Source of the DNA: Trichothecium roseum
Lineage: Eukaryota > Ascomycota > Sordariomycetes > Hypocreales
Assembly (NCBI GenBank): GCA_026184415.1
Contig: CM047943.1
Coordinates: 992,001-1,056,000, forward strand
Length of the DNA: 64,000 nt
Direction: 5' to 3'
A program made the translations under genes and the position numbers. Shown here piece after piece: positions 1-12,952 of this stretch. How positions within the stretch are numbered: position 1 is the first letter of the stretch; every line of letters begins with the position of its first letter. The notes below the pieces were generated by a model. That model made no database searches. It saw nothing but the letters and a program-made list of their open reading frames with translations, and had not been told where the DNA came from.

Positions 1-971
1 GTATTGTTATATTTACTTTTCTATACTTATTATAGTGTGATACTTTATAGAAATCTATAATATACTACATAGTTAAGTTATTATAGTACTTTGGATGAGA
101 TAAGAAAACTGCCTAATACTACTACGCCTTACGGAGTAGTCTAAGCTAAATTTCAACGTGGGTCTCTTCTCTGACGTCTAATGTCGTCATACCAAAGGCA
201 CTCTGCTTTTACTTCTTATCTTCGTTAATGTAATATTAGTAGTACTGCTTATGTATTCCGTAGGTACTCCGTACATAGGGATAATTGCAACCACTTTTTT
301 GCAACTCGATGTGCACTCGCTTCAACAGAATAGTTAGTACTATATGAACTATTAATTCATGCCTCGTAACAATACCATTACTACTATAGCATGTAGCCAG
401 AAGGTTATGATGGGCATTTAGCCTGCAACGCTACTGCTATGTTCTGACTGGTAGGAGCCTGAATCAAAAGTGACAATACGGAGTACTGCGTTCCCATTTT
501 CCAGCACATGATCACTAGTAATAGTTACTCCGTAGTATGTATTATATTACCCTTTCTGGAGAGCCATCAACCACCTATGTCCTCAGCCGCTAGTTAGGCC
601 TACGGGATGCCGAGACCCACCTATTGACGAATCAACTGATCGATTAGAAGCATGTGCCAATAACGGCGCGTACAAAGAGCCTTCATGACAACGAACAATA
701 TAATACCCGTAGTCCATGTCCTTGTGCACATTGATAGCATACACCTCCTAGCATCATTATTTTATTCTGCCACCACAAGAACTGATGCGGAACTCCTGCG
801 TCTTTCTCGCGCATGAAAACGACTGGACAAGATCAATATATCAAGTTGGCGACCTACCAAGCTTTGGCGGGCAAATTCCGGAGGCTCACAAGACCTCCAC
901 TAAGAGTCCTGCCGTTCAATCATTCACAGGGATGCAAGAGTTATATTAGAGGAACTATAGGAAAGAGGTTC
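1..971. other. Intergenic region upstream of the DDHD gene
   Basis: No gene is visible. The first 600 bases are moderately AT-rich. The region carries several copies of the TACGGAGTA/TACTCCGTA motif (near 129, 265, 478 and 526). An ATG at 813 lies in frame with the downstream gene, but the residues it would add look unlike the expected family N-terminus, so I treat 813-971 as leader. Confidence 0.5.
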
Positions 972-974
972 ATG

Positions 975-3900
975 ATGGCATCCGTGCCTATGAATAAATC
1001 AGCGGATAAGTCCTATCTCAGCTCAGCTGTTGAATCTTTGAACCCCTGGTCCACTGCGGCAACCAAACGACCTTCTCCTCCACCACTGCAAAATGTCTAT
1101 GATAAGTCAGTTACAACATCGCCAACTACACTCGCGCCTACTTTTCCGGAAGACCACATTACCAGTCACCTATATGGACAAAGTGTTGGCAAATATCCGC
1201 TAGACTGTCCTCCATTGAAGGCCCAGTGGTTTCATGCTGTTGATGTAAGTTGCCAGGATCAAATACTTAGACACCAATACCGAATCTAAACAAACCAATA
1301 TAGGTAATCAAGCGAAAACCTCAGATGTCCAAGTCCATCCAGAACCCCCCCCCTGACGCCAAATCCACAGTCCAAGCAAAAAAGTATTCCCCCTTCTCAG
1401 TGTCTGACTCGAATGCCATCGAGTTTCAATATCAAAGACTTTTGGAAGCAGCAGAGGTGGAGTCAAGTACTGCCACAGGGCCAAATTCTCATAAAAGGAG
1501 TGCGAGTGCTGCGTCAACCACCGACCAAGAGCACCATGTGCCCGTAAATGAAGATTTCCTATTTAATGTTAACATTGAAAAACGGGAGCTTGGGCCAGCT
1601 TACTGGCTAGGTCCTATCTACGAGGGTGTGTAATATCCGTTTAATGTGAAGCTTATTTGACCTGGTTTATTGACAGACTCCAGTGCGACGCGGCACGTGG
1701 TTCTATCAAGAAGGGTCCGCCTTAAAGCCATGTGAAGAAAACTTGGCGGCTCAGCTAGAAGAGGTGAGCTCAGTTCTGTCTTGGGCATTCTCTTCAATGA
1801 CTGACTATTTGTAAGGGGTATTTGAAGACAAAGCCTTGGCTTAGTCTTAGTTCTGGTCAGTAGACAGCTTTATCTAATCACAACCAGCCAGCTAACAGAT
1901 AAAAGGAAGTAATTGCAGCCAATCTACAATGAAAAAGACGCCGACTAGAGAATTCGGAGATAACACAAGAGAGCCTACAACAGCAAGGTATGATGCTCCA
2001 ACTGTGGCGCCATCAACCATCGCAACGGAAGATAATCATCAAGCTTCAACACATCCACAATCCTATCGACTATTTGGAACTTTCATGAACAATGTCGCCA
2101 CGTACCAGGATGAACATATTGCGTGGCTCTCGGCCGACGGTATGCTGTCGTGGGTAACCTCTTCGGTATATGAACGCTTTTCAGGCGGTGGCTATATGAG
2201 TGGTGTAAAAATGGTGAGAGGCTACAGAGAAGTAGTTAACAGCAAGGACAAAGCAAAGGAAGATGCAAGCTCATCAAGTCCGCCGGAAACTCATCCGGCC
2301 TCAACACTGGATAAGGACCAACTGAAAGTTCTCGACGAAAAGTCTAACATAGCGACGGGCGACGGAAAAGGAATCAAGACTACGAATCTGTCGAGAGATA
2401 AAATCACTATGAATAGCGACAATCCTAAGTCTAGGATACAAGGGCAGCTTTCTATGATGAGTTTCGGCTTCAGTACGGAGGCTGATGCTACAAAACAGCT
2501 CTGCGAACAAGAGGAGGAAGAAATTGTTGAAGATTATAACGCTCAAGCCGGTGAAATACAAGGCCGTGAGATAGAGCATCTAGTTCTCGTCACCCACGGG
2601 ATCGGCCAGCAGCTCGGTATCAGGTATGTTTGATTCAAGGTGGGCAAGTGAGATTCGAAGCTCACGTATTGGTTTTAGAAAAGAGAGCGTTAATTTCGTA
2701 CATGATGTTAATGTATTACGAAAAACATTGAAGTCTGTTTACGCAAGCTCTGCTGATCTCAGAGCCCTCAACTCTGAGCTGGACCTAGGCCCAGGCAATT
2801 GTCGGGTCCAAGTACTCCCGGTCTGCTGGCGACATCTGCTGGATTTCCCAAAGGAGCGGGAAAAGCGTCAAGAGCATGACTTGGGCGATGCAAGCGAAGA
2901 CGAGGACATTTGTAAGTTACATCAAGGCCATCGTATTAAAACCTACTAAGTTATCTAGATCCGTCCCTCCAGGATATCACCGTTGAGGGCGTAGCCTACG
3001 CCAGGTCGTTGATGTCAGATTTTGCGCTCGATGTTCTACTATACCAGAGCTCGTATAGAGAGCAAATATGTCGTATCGTGGTACAAGAGTGCAATCGTAT
3101 ACACGCGCTTTTCAAGGAGCGCAACCCGATGTTTCAAGGCAAAGTGCACTTAGTCGGTCACTCCCTCGGCTCTGCAGTACTCTTTGATATCCTATGTCGA
3201 GAGCCAGAACGCGATATCACACGAGAAAGAAGTGATCCGTTTCGCATATGGTCGACGTGTAATCGTTCGTCGAAAATTCAAAGTACTGATAGCGAGTCCG
3301 AGTTAAACTTTAACGTGGAGGACCTCTATTGCCTAGGATCCCCCATTGGTCTATTTCAAATGCTCGAAGGGAGGTAAGTGAAGCCCAGATTTCAGACTAT
3401 CTGCTGAAAACTCGCCGCTGATGATGTTAAGAACAATTGCTGGTCGACATTTGCCAGACGATTTGCCTCTTCAAAACCCCCCAGGGCATAAGAATTCGGG
3501 AAATATCTTCGAGTCGGCAGTCCCCTCGAACCAAGCAAAACCCCCTTCCGCCAGTGGTCTCCCATTCTCAGTTTCATCTCCAAAAGCTGAGCAACTATTC
3601 AATATTTTCCATCCTTCCGATCCTATTGCCTATCGTCTCGAGCCCCTTGTGGCGCCTGCAATGACCCGGATCAAGCCTCAGGGGCTTCCTTATACCAAGA
3701 AGGGGATACTAGATACCGCTAACCAGGGATTGAGTGGGATTGGCACTAAAGTTGGGCAGAGTGTGAGCGGGATGTGGTCAAACTTCAGTGCTGGAATCAC
3801 TAACGGCATCATCAATCGCCGTCTTGGGCTGAGCAATGAAGAAGCTACGCAAATAACAAAGCAGCATCAACAGTCTCAGATGCAGGCCATAAAAACGGAA

Positions 3901-4392
3901 GAAGAAGTCTTATGTAATGCGGTTCGGAAAGGCGAAGAAACAGATGAGCGCAAAAAGGAACTGGCCACTACAACAATGACAAAACAGCACAATGGCGGGA
4001 ATGGTAAAGGGCCGGCTCTTATCGATGATGAGCTAGAGACTCTCTTCTCTCAGTTCCAAAAACAATACGATGACCAAAACGAGGGCAGTGGGAAGCCGCC
4101 TCAGTCAATAGAAAAGCAGCGTCAAGCTTGGAAGGTTAAGACTGAGGATGTCAAAATGAAGGCACTCAACCGCAACGGGAGGGTTGATTATAGCATCCAA
4201 GAGTAAGTGCTTCGTTACCTACTAATAGTCGGCGTATACTAATGAAGTGCAATCAGGAGCGTCCTCGACTTTAATCCCATCAACACTATTTCTTCGCATC
4301 TGGCTTACTGGGCAGACGTTGACGTTAATCATTTCATACTGTCTCAATTGCTCTCAAGTAAACCCCGCGCAAAACCTCCCGCGAAGGGATAA
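975..4392 (+). CDS. DDHD-domain phospholipase (PA-PLA1 type)
   Basis: Probable intracellular phospholipase of the DDHD family (yeast Ddl1, mammalian PA-PLA1/DDHD2), which hydrolyses acyl chains of phospholipids. Exons as read: 975-1244, 1304-1627, 1677-1763, 1816-1855, 1906-2623, 2679-2911, 2959-3373, 3432-4202, 4257-4392, giving about 997 residues. Visible marks are a VTHGIGQQ stretch, the lipase elbow GHSLGS with its nucleophile Ser (around 3160), and the C-terminal DDHD region ending in SSHLAYWADVDVNHF. I chose the ATG at 975 because MASV..ADKSYLSSAV fits fungal relatives; 972 is in frame next to it and 813 is possible. The intron between 1855 and 1906 has a weak acceptor (AAAAG), but it is the only choice that keeps the frame past a stop at 1893. 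Family assignment is firm; exact exon edges in 1850-1910 are not. Confidence 0.88.
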
Positions 4393-5141
4393 TGTAGGTA
4401 CTATATAATAATCGACGCACATGGTTCAGTCTTTTGTACGAAGGGAGAATAAGAACAATATCGGCATTATTCGCAAGAACATGACGTGGTCCCGTCGATA
4501 CCGGCCGCCATTCGAATACTAAAAGCCAATGTGACCAGTTGTGCGGGCATATCAACTAGTTTTGAAGTAATAAACATCGCTAAGACCTTCATATAATAAC
4601 ATTAGAATATGAGCTAATGTTATAATTATCTCTTACTCGAGACTATTAAAGCTAGGTCCGTAGTAAAAGCACCACTTAATATCGACTTCTTTCCAAATCA
4701 TGGCAATTCAACTATACGTAGACTGTATGACAACTAGTATAGAGGCGCTTGATCATGTATACAAATTCCCTAGTAAAGCCGTAGTGATAGAGCAAGTCTT
4801 CTGTGCCTTGACTTTCATTAATATCTACTCACTACGTCTTCTTGCACAATTTCCTCATGGAATTTCTCTGCAGCTTCCTCATAGTAAACGTCTAGGTCTC
4901 AAATGACACATGGTATTCTCTATGCTGTAAGGTAGTTGTATCTGATTGCTCTAGACCTGCCCGATGGCAAGCTGGGTCCGCTGTCAAGCGGCATAAAAAG
5001 CCGAAGGCGTTGAGGCCAAGAATATGGATTTAGTACAACATAAGCATACAGGCATATTACCAGTCCTGCGGAGAGTCAAATAAGTATAGATGATGGGTTA
5101 TTCATATGCTTGTGCTCGGTAGCCTACTACCCTCCAGTGTA
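4393..5141. other. Intergenic gap between convergent genes
   Basis: This 750-base gap separates the 3' ends of the DDHD and SRAP genes. A 68-codon open frame at 4700-4906 has no recognisable features. I see no RNA gene or repeat here. Confidence 0.5.
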
Positions 5142-6370
5142 TCAATCAACGTTGCCAAAGAATTTGGTGATTTTTGGGGTTCCGGTTTCTGCTCTGCTTT
5201 TTTTCAATCCACTACCCTCATTATGGGTTGAACTTATAATTCTTCGCTTGTTTGTCGTATACTCTTCCGGCGCGGTATACGAATCCCCAGGCCTAGGAAA
5301 AGTGTGAACCTTCTTTTTGCGCTCAAGGTCTCGGTCACCTGAACTTGTATTGTACCGCGTCTCAGATTCATCAGTTCGATGCATTGTTGGATCCTTGGAC
5401 GTCGTAGCTGGAAAATAATTTGCAATGTTTGACTTATTATGTATACTATCCAGAGGAACAATGAGGGAGGAAGAGTCGTTCCCCACTTTTCCAACCTCCT
5501 TGGATACGGGGTAGATCTCCAACTCGCCTAAGAATGGGTTCAGAAGGGATTGTAGCTCTTCAGACCATTCGCGGCGTTTGGGGTCGAGCCATGTCCGCAC
5601 ACTCTTGGAGGAAGGGTCTAATACAACGGGCATGCGGGCATGTATAAACTTCATCTGCCGGTTGGCTTCGGTGGTGATGATGGTATAAGTGTAGAGCTTA
5701 TCTTCACTTCCTTGATGATGTTTTCAGTAAACTTGTGACAAGACATACTATGCTTGTTAGCAGCATTCACCTTCATATTGAACACAATCCCACAAGCCGG
5801 CAAAGCACAATAACTTTCCATCTCGCCTTTTGATGTAGTGAGGAAGTTTATCCTTAGGTCCAGTCTTGAGCCATTCGTAGAACCCTTGAGCAATAACAAT
5901 GCACCTCTTGTTATGTTTCATAGACGCCCACGTACCTCCAACTTGGCTGAGAGAATCATCCCGACAATTCATAGTACGCATGATCTGACTGTAGCCGGGA
6001 TCACGCTTCGTCCAGAAGGGAATCAGTCCCCATTTCATAGACTCGAGCTTGTAGGCGGTACTTGAACTTTGTTCTTGTCTACCCAAGCTACCAGGGATAG
6101 TATTGGTTTCACTCTGAATGTGTGCTTCATCATGTGGTCCCTGTACAGCCCTGCATACTACACCATTATAGCCCGGCGCAAAATTGTAACTCTGGCGTGG
6201 CGTGCCCTCGCCTTCGTCGGGTGATGCGTAATCGATGGGAAGGTCTTCTTCCCTAAGTAAGTATCTTACTTGCGAAGGCCTCTGGAATCGAGAGGTTTAG
6301 CAAACTAAGTGTAAATCCAAAGTCAGAAATAAGTGATACTAACCAAGACCTGCGCATACCGTCCACACAT
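5142..6370 (-). CDS. SRAP-domain abasic-site processing protein (HMCES/YedK family)
   Basis: Member of the SRAP family. These proteins form a covalent thiazolidine cross-link through Cys2 with abasic sites in single-stranded DNA and so shield them at replication forks. Exons on the minus strand: 6370-6344, 6281-5771, 5710-5142, for 368 residues. The first exon is only 27 nt and encodes MCGRYAQVL, which supplies the catalytic Cys2. Other family marks are NFAPG (Asn at about residue 42), the WGLIPFW stretch, the GFYEW motif with its catalytic Glu, and HARMPVVL with the active-site His. The tail is basic and ends in KITKFFGNVD, which resembles the I-x-x-F-F core of a PCNA-binding box but lacks the canonical Gln; a PCNA link is inference. 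Both introns (60 and 62 bp) are canonical. Functionally intact by inspection. Confidence 0.92.
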
Positions 6371-6737
6371 GTTTATGTAGTGTCCACTCCGAAACTACAG
6401 CTGTAGGCCAAGTGTAGGGCTACGAGATCTATAAGCGCAATTCACATAATGTATTTGTGCGTGTTGCTATGATTGATTTTTTGCAATGGCTGCTACTTTC
6501 ATCCCGAAGCCGACATTGACTGCAGGTACTCAGCACGAGAGATTGACGCTGCTGCTACTACTAGTGGTAGTAACAGTAGAAAGTAACCGGCAGCAGTACC
6601 TTGATGACTATTACATTATTACACCTATATGTCGAATAATAATACTTTAGAATAAGAATACGGTGGGTTTAGTAAACTTATTTAAGTTATATATATAAAT
6701 TAATAGCTATAATTAAATAAACTATAATTATATCATT

Positions 6738-7210
6738 AAAATTCCGTTGCCAACGTAGGTAGTTAAAGGGTTCGCAAAGCTGCTGCGAGAGTGTGTATTC
6801 TGCTCTAGGCTACGCCGACTGTAGTAAGGGCTCCTGTTAGAGAGTGCGCTTTGTTAGAAGCTGCCTGCGCCGGCTGCGAGAGCTGCTATGAGGGCTGCTG
6901 TGAGGGCTATTGCGAGAGGCTGCGAGGGCTGCTGCCAGAGGGTGGGCTCTGCTAGAGAGCGCGTTTCCCGATCTAGACGCGCTAAGTGGGCCCACTCCAC
7001 AGGGTGTAAGTATTTACGATTCAGGGGTAGAAATAGGCCAGCTAATTGCTCCTCGCGTATACTAACAATTATGGGAGATCAACCAATCACAGCTCGTTAT
7101 TACATCACGTGATAGCAAAAAGGCCCATAAGAAGAGCAAATCTAGCAGCTACGCTTTAGCTCCTTCCTACTTCGTAATGCATTCGTAAAGCTACTACGTA
7201 GCTTTACTTA
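6738..7210. repeat. Left border repeat element of the AT block
   Basis: A repeat copy of about 470 bases that is less mutated than the adjoining DNA. It starts near ATTCCGTTG (6741), contains TTCGCAAAGCTGCTGCGAG (6771-6789), a G-rich stretch with loose repeats of a GCTGCGAGAG-like unit (about 6780-6990), the marker CTCCTCGCGTATACTAAC (7049-7066), and ends in a 9+3+9 palindrome (7186-7206). A shortened, transition-mutated counterpart lies at about 28190-28330. TTCGTAAAGCTACTACGTA at 7182-7200 repeats the 6771 motif with C-to-T and G-to-A changes, so the element has related sequence at both its ends. A 74-codon frame at 6888-7112 is low-complexity and unlikely to be a gene. Element class not recognised. 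Confidence 0.6.
7186..7206. repeat. Perfect 9+3+9 bp inverted repeat
   Basis: Arms TAAAGCTAC and GTAGCTTTA flank a TAC spacer. It sits exactly where base composition switches to AT-rich and may be the end of the border element. Confidence 0.6.
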
Positions 7211-8900
7211 ATAAAGTATTATATTTATTAAAAGAAGTTAAATTATTTATTTTACTTTTAATAAAATTAATATTAATTATTCTTATTATTATTATAAGTA
7301 AATAAATTCTATATTTTATATAAATTTTAAATTAATTTTAAATTAAATATATATAAATTTAAATTTAAAAAAATTAATAAATTTAATTATAATTTTTTAT
7401 ATATATAGGTTATTTATATAATTTAATTTTATAATATAATAATAACTTTAATTAGTTTATTTCCTTTATTTTCCTTTATATTTATAATAATTTTTATTAT
7501 ATTTATAATATAATTATTTATTACTTAATTATTAATTTTATTAATAGTATTAAAAATAATTTTATATTAATATTTTTTATTTAAAAAATATATTTATATT
7601 TTAAAATATTTATATATTTATATATTTATATTATTATAGAATATATTCTATTCTAAGGCTAATAATAGTAAATATAATTAATATTTTAATTAAAGGTTTA
7701 TTATATAATTTTAAATAATAAATAAAAAATTATTTACTTTTTATAAATTATTATAATTATAATTTTTTTATAAACTATTTACTACTTATATTATATTTCT
7801 TATAAATTTATTTTAAATATAATATAATAATATTCTTTACTTAATTATATAACTTAAATATATTTTAATATATTATATAAACTTATATTAATATTAAATA
7901 TTTAAATAATTTTTTTTATAAAATAAGTAATTAAGTAATTTTAATTTTAATTTTTAATTTTTATAGTAAATAAAAATTAATATATTATAAATATTTAAAT
8001 AATTATTTTTATATAAATATAAATTTTAATTTATTTAATTTAATTATTATATATTTTTATATATTATAATTAATTATATAAATTATACCTTAGATATATT
8101 ATTAATTTAATTTCTAAGTATACAATTAAATATTAATAATTATTTTTAAGAAAGCCTTTTACTAGAAATATAAATAAGAACTTAATAAAATAAACTAACT
8201 AAGGTCGCTATTATACTATATATCGAAATTTTATAGGTAGCTTAGGCGGATAAAGACATTACCTTTATACTTTAACTTAATATAAGGAGCATATTTAACT
8301 TAGTCTTATATAAGAAATTACTCGAAATTATAATAATAATAAGCTTCCCGATTATAATAATACTTTAAGTTAAATTATACCCTTATAAATAAGATTATTA
8401 AATTTTTTTCTAAAAAGAAAGTAAGTTAGACTTATTTAAGATTATAATAGTAATTATATAAAAATTACTTATATTAATAAATTTATTTATTATTTATATT
8501 ATATTTTATTCTTAAATAATTAAAAGAAATTATAATAATAGAATATATAATTAATTATGACTTTATAATTATAAATATTAATAGAAAATTATTATTAAGA
8601 AATTTAAAGTTATAAAAAATTTAAATTAAAAATATAAAAAATTAATTTAATTATAAAAAAAAATTAATTTTTTATAAGTAAGAAAATAAAAGCTTCATAT
8701 AATATTACCTATAAAAATATTAATTATATTTATTTTAATTAACATATATAATATATAAATAAAAAGGTTTTTATAACTTATAAAATTAAAAAACCTTACT
8801 ATAAAAATATTAAAAATAAGCGGAGATAAATAAAAAAATAAGTAAATAAAATATAAAATAAATATAAAAATAAGTATAAATTAATATAAATAATATTAAA

Positions 8901-8970
8901 TTATAAAATACTATAAGATACTATAGGATATTATAAAATATTATAAGATATTATAAAATATTATAATAAA
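8901..8970. repeat. Decamer tandem array
   Basis: Seven consecutive 10-bp units such as TTATAAAATA, CTATAAGATA and CTATAGGATA. Units differ from each other mostly by C/T and G/A changes, as expected if a uniform array was mutated by RIP. It abuts dispersed repeat copy A. Confidence 0.65.
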
Positions 8971-9150
8971 ATAATAAAACTTAATAATTTTAATAAAAAT
9001 AAAAATAATTAATTAAATTGATTAAAAGCTAAAAGAAAAAGAAATTTATAATAATAATAAAATATAAAAAAAGAAAACTTTATAAATAAAATAATTAAAG
9101 TTTATTAAATTAATTTTAGTAAAATTAATAAGTTTAATAATATAAATTAA
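8930..9150 (+). repeat. Dispersed repeat, copy A
   Basis: This stretch aligns by eye with the reverse complement of 20930-21270 and with the forward strand of about 21790-22065. Shared landmarks include TTATAAGATATTATAA, ATATAAAAAA followed by TTTATAAATAAA, and AATTAATAAGTTTAATAATA. It is the most AT-converted of the three copies. The original element type cannot be recognised. Confidence 0.55.
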
Positions 9151-12100
9151 TAATATAAACTTTTTTAAAAATAACTATAATAATTAATAAGAAAGTAATA
9201 TATTTTTATATTTATATTAATATTATTTTATATTTTAATAAATTATTTAACGTTAAATTAATATTAAATTTAACTATATATAAAGTATAAAGGAATAAGA
9301 ATATATATATATAATTACTATATTAAATATATAATAAGAGTTAAATAAAATTATAGTAAGAATTAATATAATCTTTTTAATAATATAAATTCTTTACTAA
9401 ATTAAATATATACTTAAAATATTATTTAATAATAATGTATTTTACTAAAAATAATAATTAATAAAATTAAAATATTATATAATATAAAAATAAATATAAG
9501 AAATAATTAATTTAAATTATCTAAAAAAAACTATATATTAAATTTTAAATTATTATATAACATAAATTACTAATATTAATAGTATTAATAAAGTATAATA
9601 ATATAAGTTATTAAGATAAAGATACTTATAAGCAAGTTATAAGATATAGTACTTATATTTTATATAGCTTATACCTATATTATGTACTTACTTAGGTATT
9701 ATAAATAATATTTATAAATAGTATATAATATCAAACTTTTTACAAAAGAATATTAAAATATTTTTAATTAAAAAACTAAAGTTTAAAATATTTTGAAAAT
9801 ATAACTAGTCCTAATATTTAGTAGTTGTTTTCAAAGCCTTATATTAAATGCGTTTTATATTACTAAGATTTAATAAAATAAGGTTAAAATTATATATATT
9901 GCTATTTTCTTTAACTATAGAAATCGTATATTATATTATATTTCCTTCTAAGAAATACTTATAATTAAGAATTAATATATTCGAGATAGTATATATTAAA
10001 ATAAAAGGTATATTAATTATTACTTATAATAAAAAGTTTATAAGAAAGAATAATTAAAATATATATAATAAGTAAAATGAAAATAATATTAGAAAGCCTT
10101 TAATTACGATATAAATAAATCTAAATATTAATCATACTAGATTTTTACGAAAGCTATTTATGGGAAAGTAAGCCTAAAGCGTATATAAATAAAACCTTAC
10201 TCTATAAAAGTAAATAAACGCCTATAAGTAATTTAATTATTATGAAAAACTTTATTCTTGTATTTATTTTACAACATAATTAATATTTAGTTATACCCGC
10301 TTTAGGCTAATTTATTATATATGTCAAGAGAAATAATGTAGAAATTCTTAAATATATATATAATAAAAAGCCTTACTGTATATATGTTTATTTAATTATA
10401 GATTTAGTAAATTAATAAAATGTAATATAAATTAAACATAATTATTAATCTAAAATATTAATATTTTAAATGTAATATATAACTAAGTACTATGTAACTT
10501 AATTACTATATAAATAATAATAGTAAGGTAAGTAAAAAAAATTATAAATTTAATAATTAAAATTTTAATATTCTAAGGATACTTTACTCCCTTTTATAAT
10601 ATTACCCCCTTTTACTATAATTCCCGATATAATATAATAATAATTTCGCGATAACTTAAAATAACTATTATGAAATAACTAATAAGTAAATTTAATAAAT
10701 TTATAATTAAATTATAGCCTTTGTAAGTATTATTTATATGATTTGATTTTATCTTTCTTATAATATAAATAAAAGGATTTTTAAAATAATAATAATCCTG
10801 AATTCCTTTTTTAATACCATAACTAACCTTAGGTATATAAATTATTATAAATTACTATTAAAAATCCTCTATAATAGTTTTTTTTATTTATATTATTATA
10901 TATACTTTGAAATTTTACTTTTCTTATATATTATTATTATAAATATTATTTATTTACTTTTTATTTATTAAGAATTTTATTATTTTCTTTATTAACTACA
11001 ACTTACTTTTATTATATATTGTAATACCTCGATTAATAAGTCAAAATAACACTCTACTTAAAATTCTCATCAAGTCTATTATATACAATATTGAGTAATT
11101 ATAACTATAATTTTTTTTAAAAAATATTATAACTTTCTATACTAATTATATAAGTTATTTATAATTATAATTAGATATATGTCGACTTTTAATAAGATGT
11201 ATACTAATATGGTATATATAAATACTCTTTAACCCCGCTTAATATTATTTATTAGAAATACTTTATTTCCGGCTATTTCCTTTAATTAAATAAGGTATTT
11301 TTTTTTAATTATAGGTTTTACTAATTTAATAAAAATGAATAAATAAACTACAATTATAATACTACTTTAAAGAGTTAAATGATTTAAAATTAAATAACTA
11401 GATATTATATAGTATATAGAGATATAAAAAGAAACTATATAGTCTAAGTATACTTATAATAAATATTATTATCAACATCTTATATTTATAGTTAGAAAAT
11501 ATTAAAAAATAATATGAAATTATTATTTACCCCGCGTTAGTTTAATATTTATAATTATTATTTTAATATTTCTTATAAAAATTATTAGTTTCTATATTTT
11601 TTATTTATAAAAATAAAATTAGGCTTCAGCTTTATATTTATAAGATTTATATAGTTTATAATTATTACCTAAGTTCTTATCTTTAAGTTTTTTACTATTA
11701 CTTAAGTATTAAGGCTACTTTTTATAATTTTTCAAGATATATATTTTTCTTCTTAATTATAATTTTTTTAGATTATTAAATTCAGTAATTAGCTTACAAT
11801 TTATTGTATAATAAAAATATATATATACCATACTATTGTTAGTATTACGAACTTAAGTATATTTAATCTAATAAGCTTAATATATATATGAACTTAAAAA
11901 TATATTAGTTATAAATTATAAGAAAAGCATTATTAATATTAATATATAATAATATATTCCTAAAACCTTATACTAATAATAGTTATTCTATTATTATTTT
12001 TAATATTAGTTTATATATAAGAGTTATTTATATACTTATTAAGGGTAAAATATTAATTTATTAATGATTTTATTATATAAATAATTTATGTACTAAATAG

Positions 12101-12921
12101 GTATTTATTATTTAATATAATATATTTTACTTTAATTTAAACGCTTATATATATATATTCTTTAAATTTAGTTAGACTTTATATTTCCTAATAACTTATT
12201 AAAAGGTTACTTATATATAAAATCTAACTAATATAGTATAAAACTTAATAAATTTACTATATTTATATATAATAAAAATATACGTACTTGAATAAATATT
12301 TGTTTACTATATTAATATTAAATATATATTTATGAAATTACTATAAGATTTAATATAATTATAATAATAAAATTATTTTATTTATAACTAAAAGTTATAA
12401 TACTTTTAAGTAATATAAATATATTAATTTTTCTAGTAAGTAAAATGTTTAATAAAAATATTATTTAATGCATAATTTATATAATATTTATTATAAACAT
12501 AAAATACATGGACTACTATAATATAAATTATTATTACCTAGGTTAAGTAAGTTATATTTCGATATAATTGAAATAATATCAAAATTGATATTAACGGTAT
12601 TTATATCTTTATACCTCTATATCTTTATATTTATTTTAAAGTATATAAAGGCATAATATTTCTTATTAAGTCTTAAAAGATATATTTATAAGTAATAATA
12701 ATAATAATGTAATTATATATATATTTCTAAATTCTATATACACTATACAGAATAATTATAAATTAAATAGTGTATAACCCTAGATTATAATATATTATAG
12801 AAATATATAATTAATATTATTAACTTACACTAAATATTAATAAAGAACTATATAAAAAATATAATTAATAACTTAAACTTAAAAGGAAACTAAATAGATA
12901 AACTACTTATTTTTTTAATAT

Positions 12922-12952
<31 letters not shown>

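Noticed and set aside
813..971. Upstream in-frame ATG for the DDHD gene
   Set aside because: The added 54 residues do not resemble the family, whereas MASV..ADKSYLSSAV from 975 does.
6888..7112. 74-codon frame in the left border element
   Set aside because: Arg/Ala/Cys-rich product of the loose GCTGCGAG repeats, with no domain and no counterpart in the right copy.
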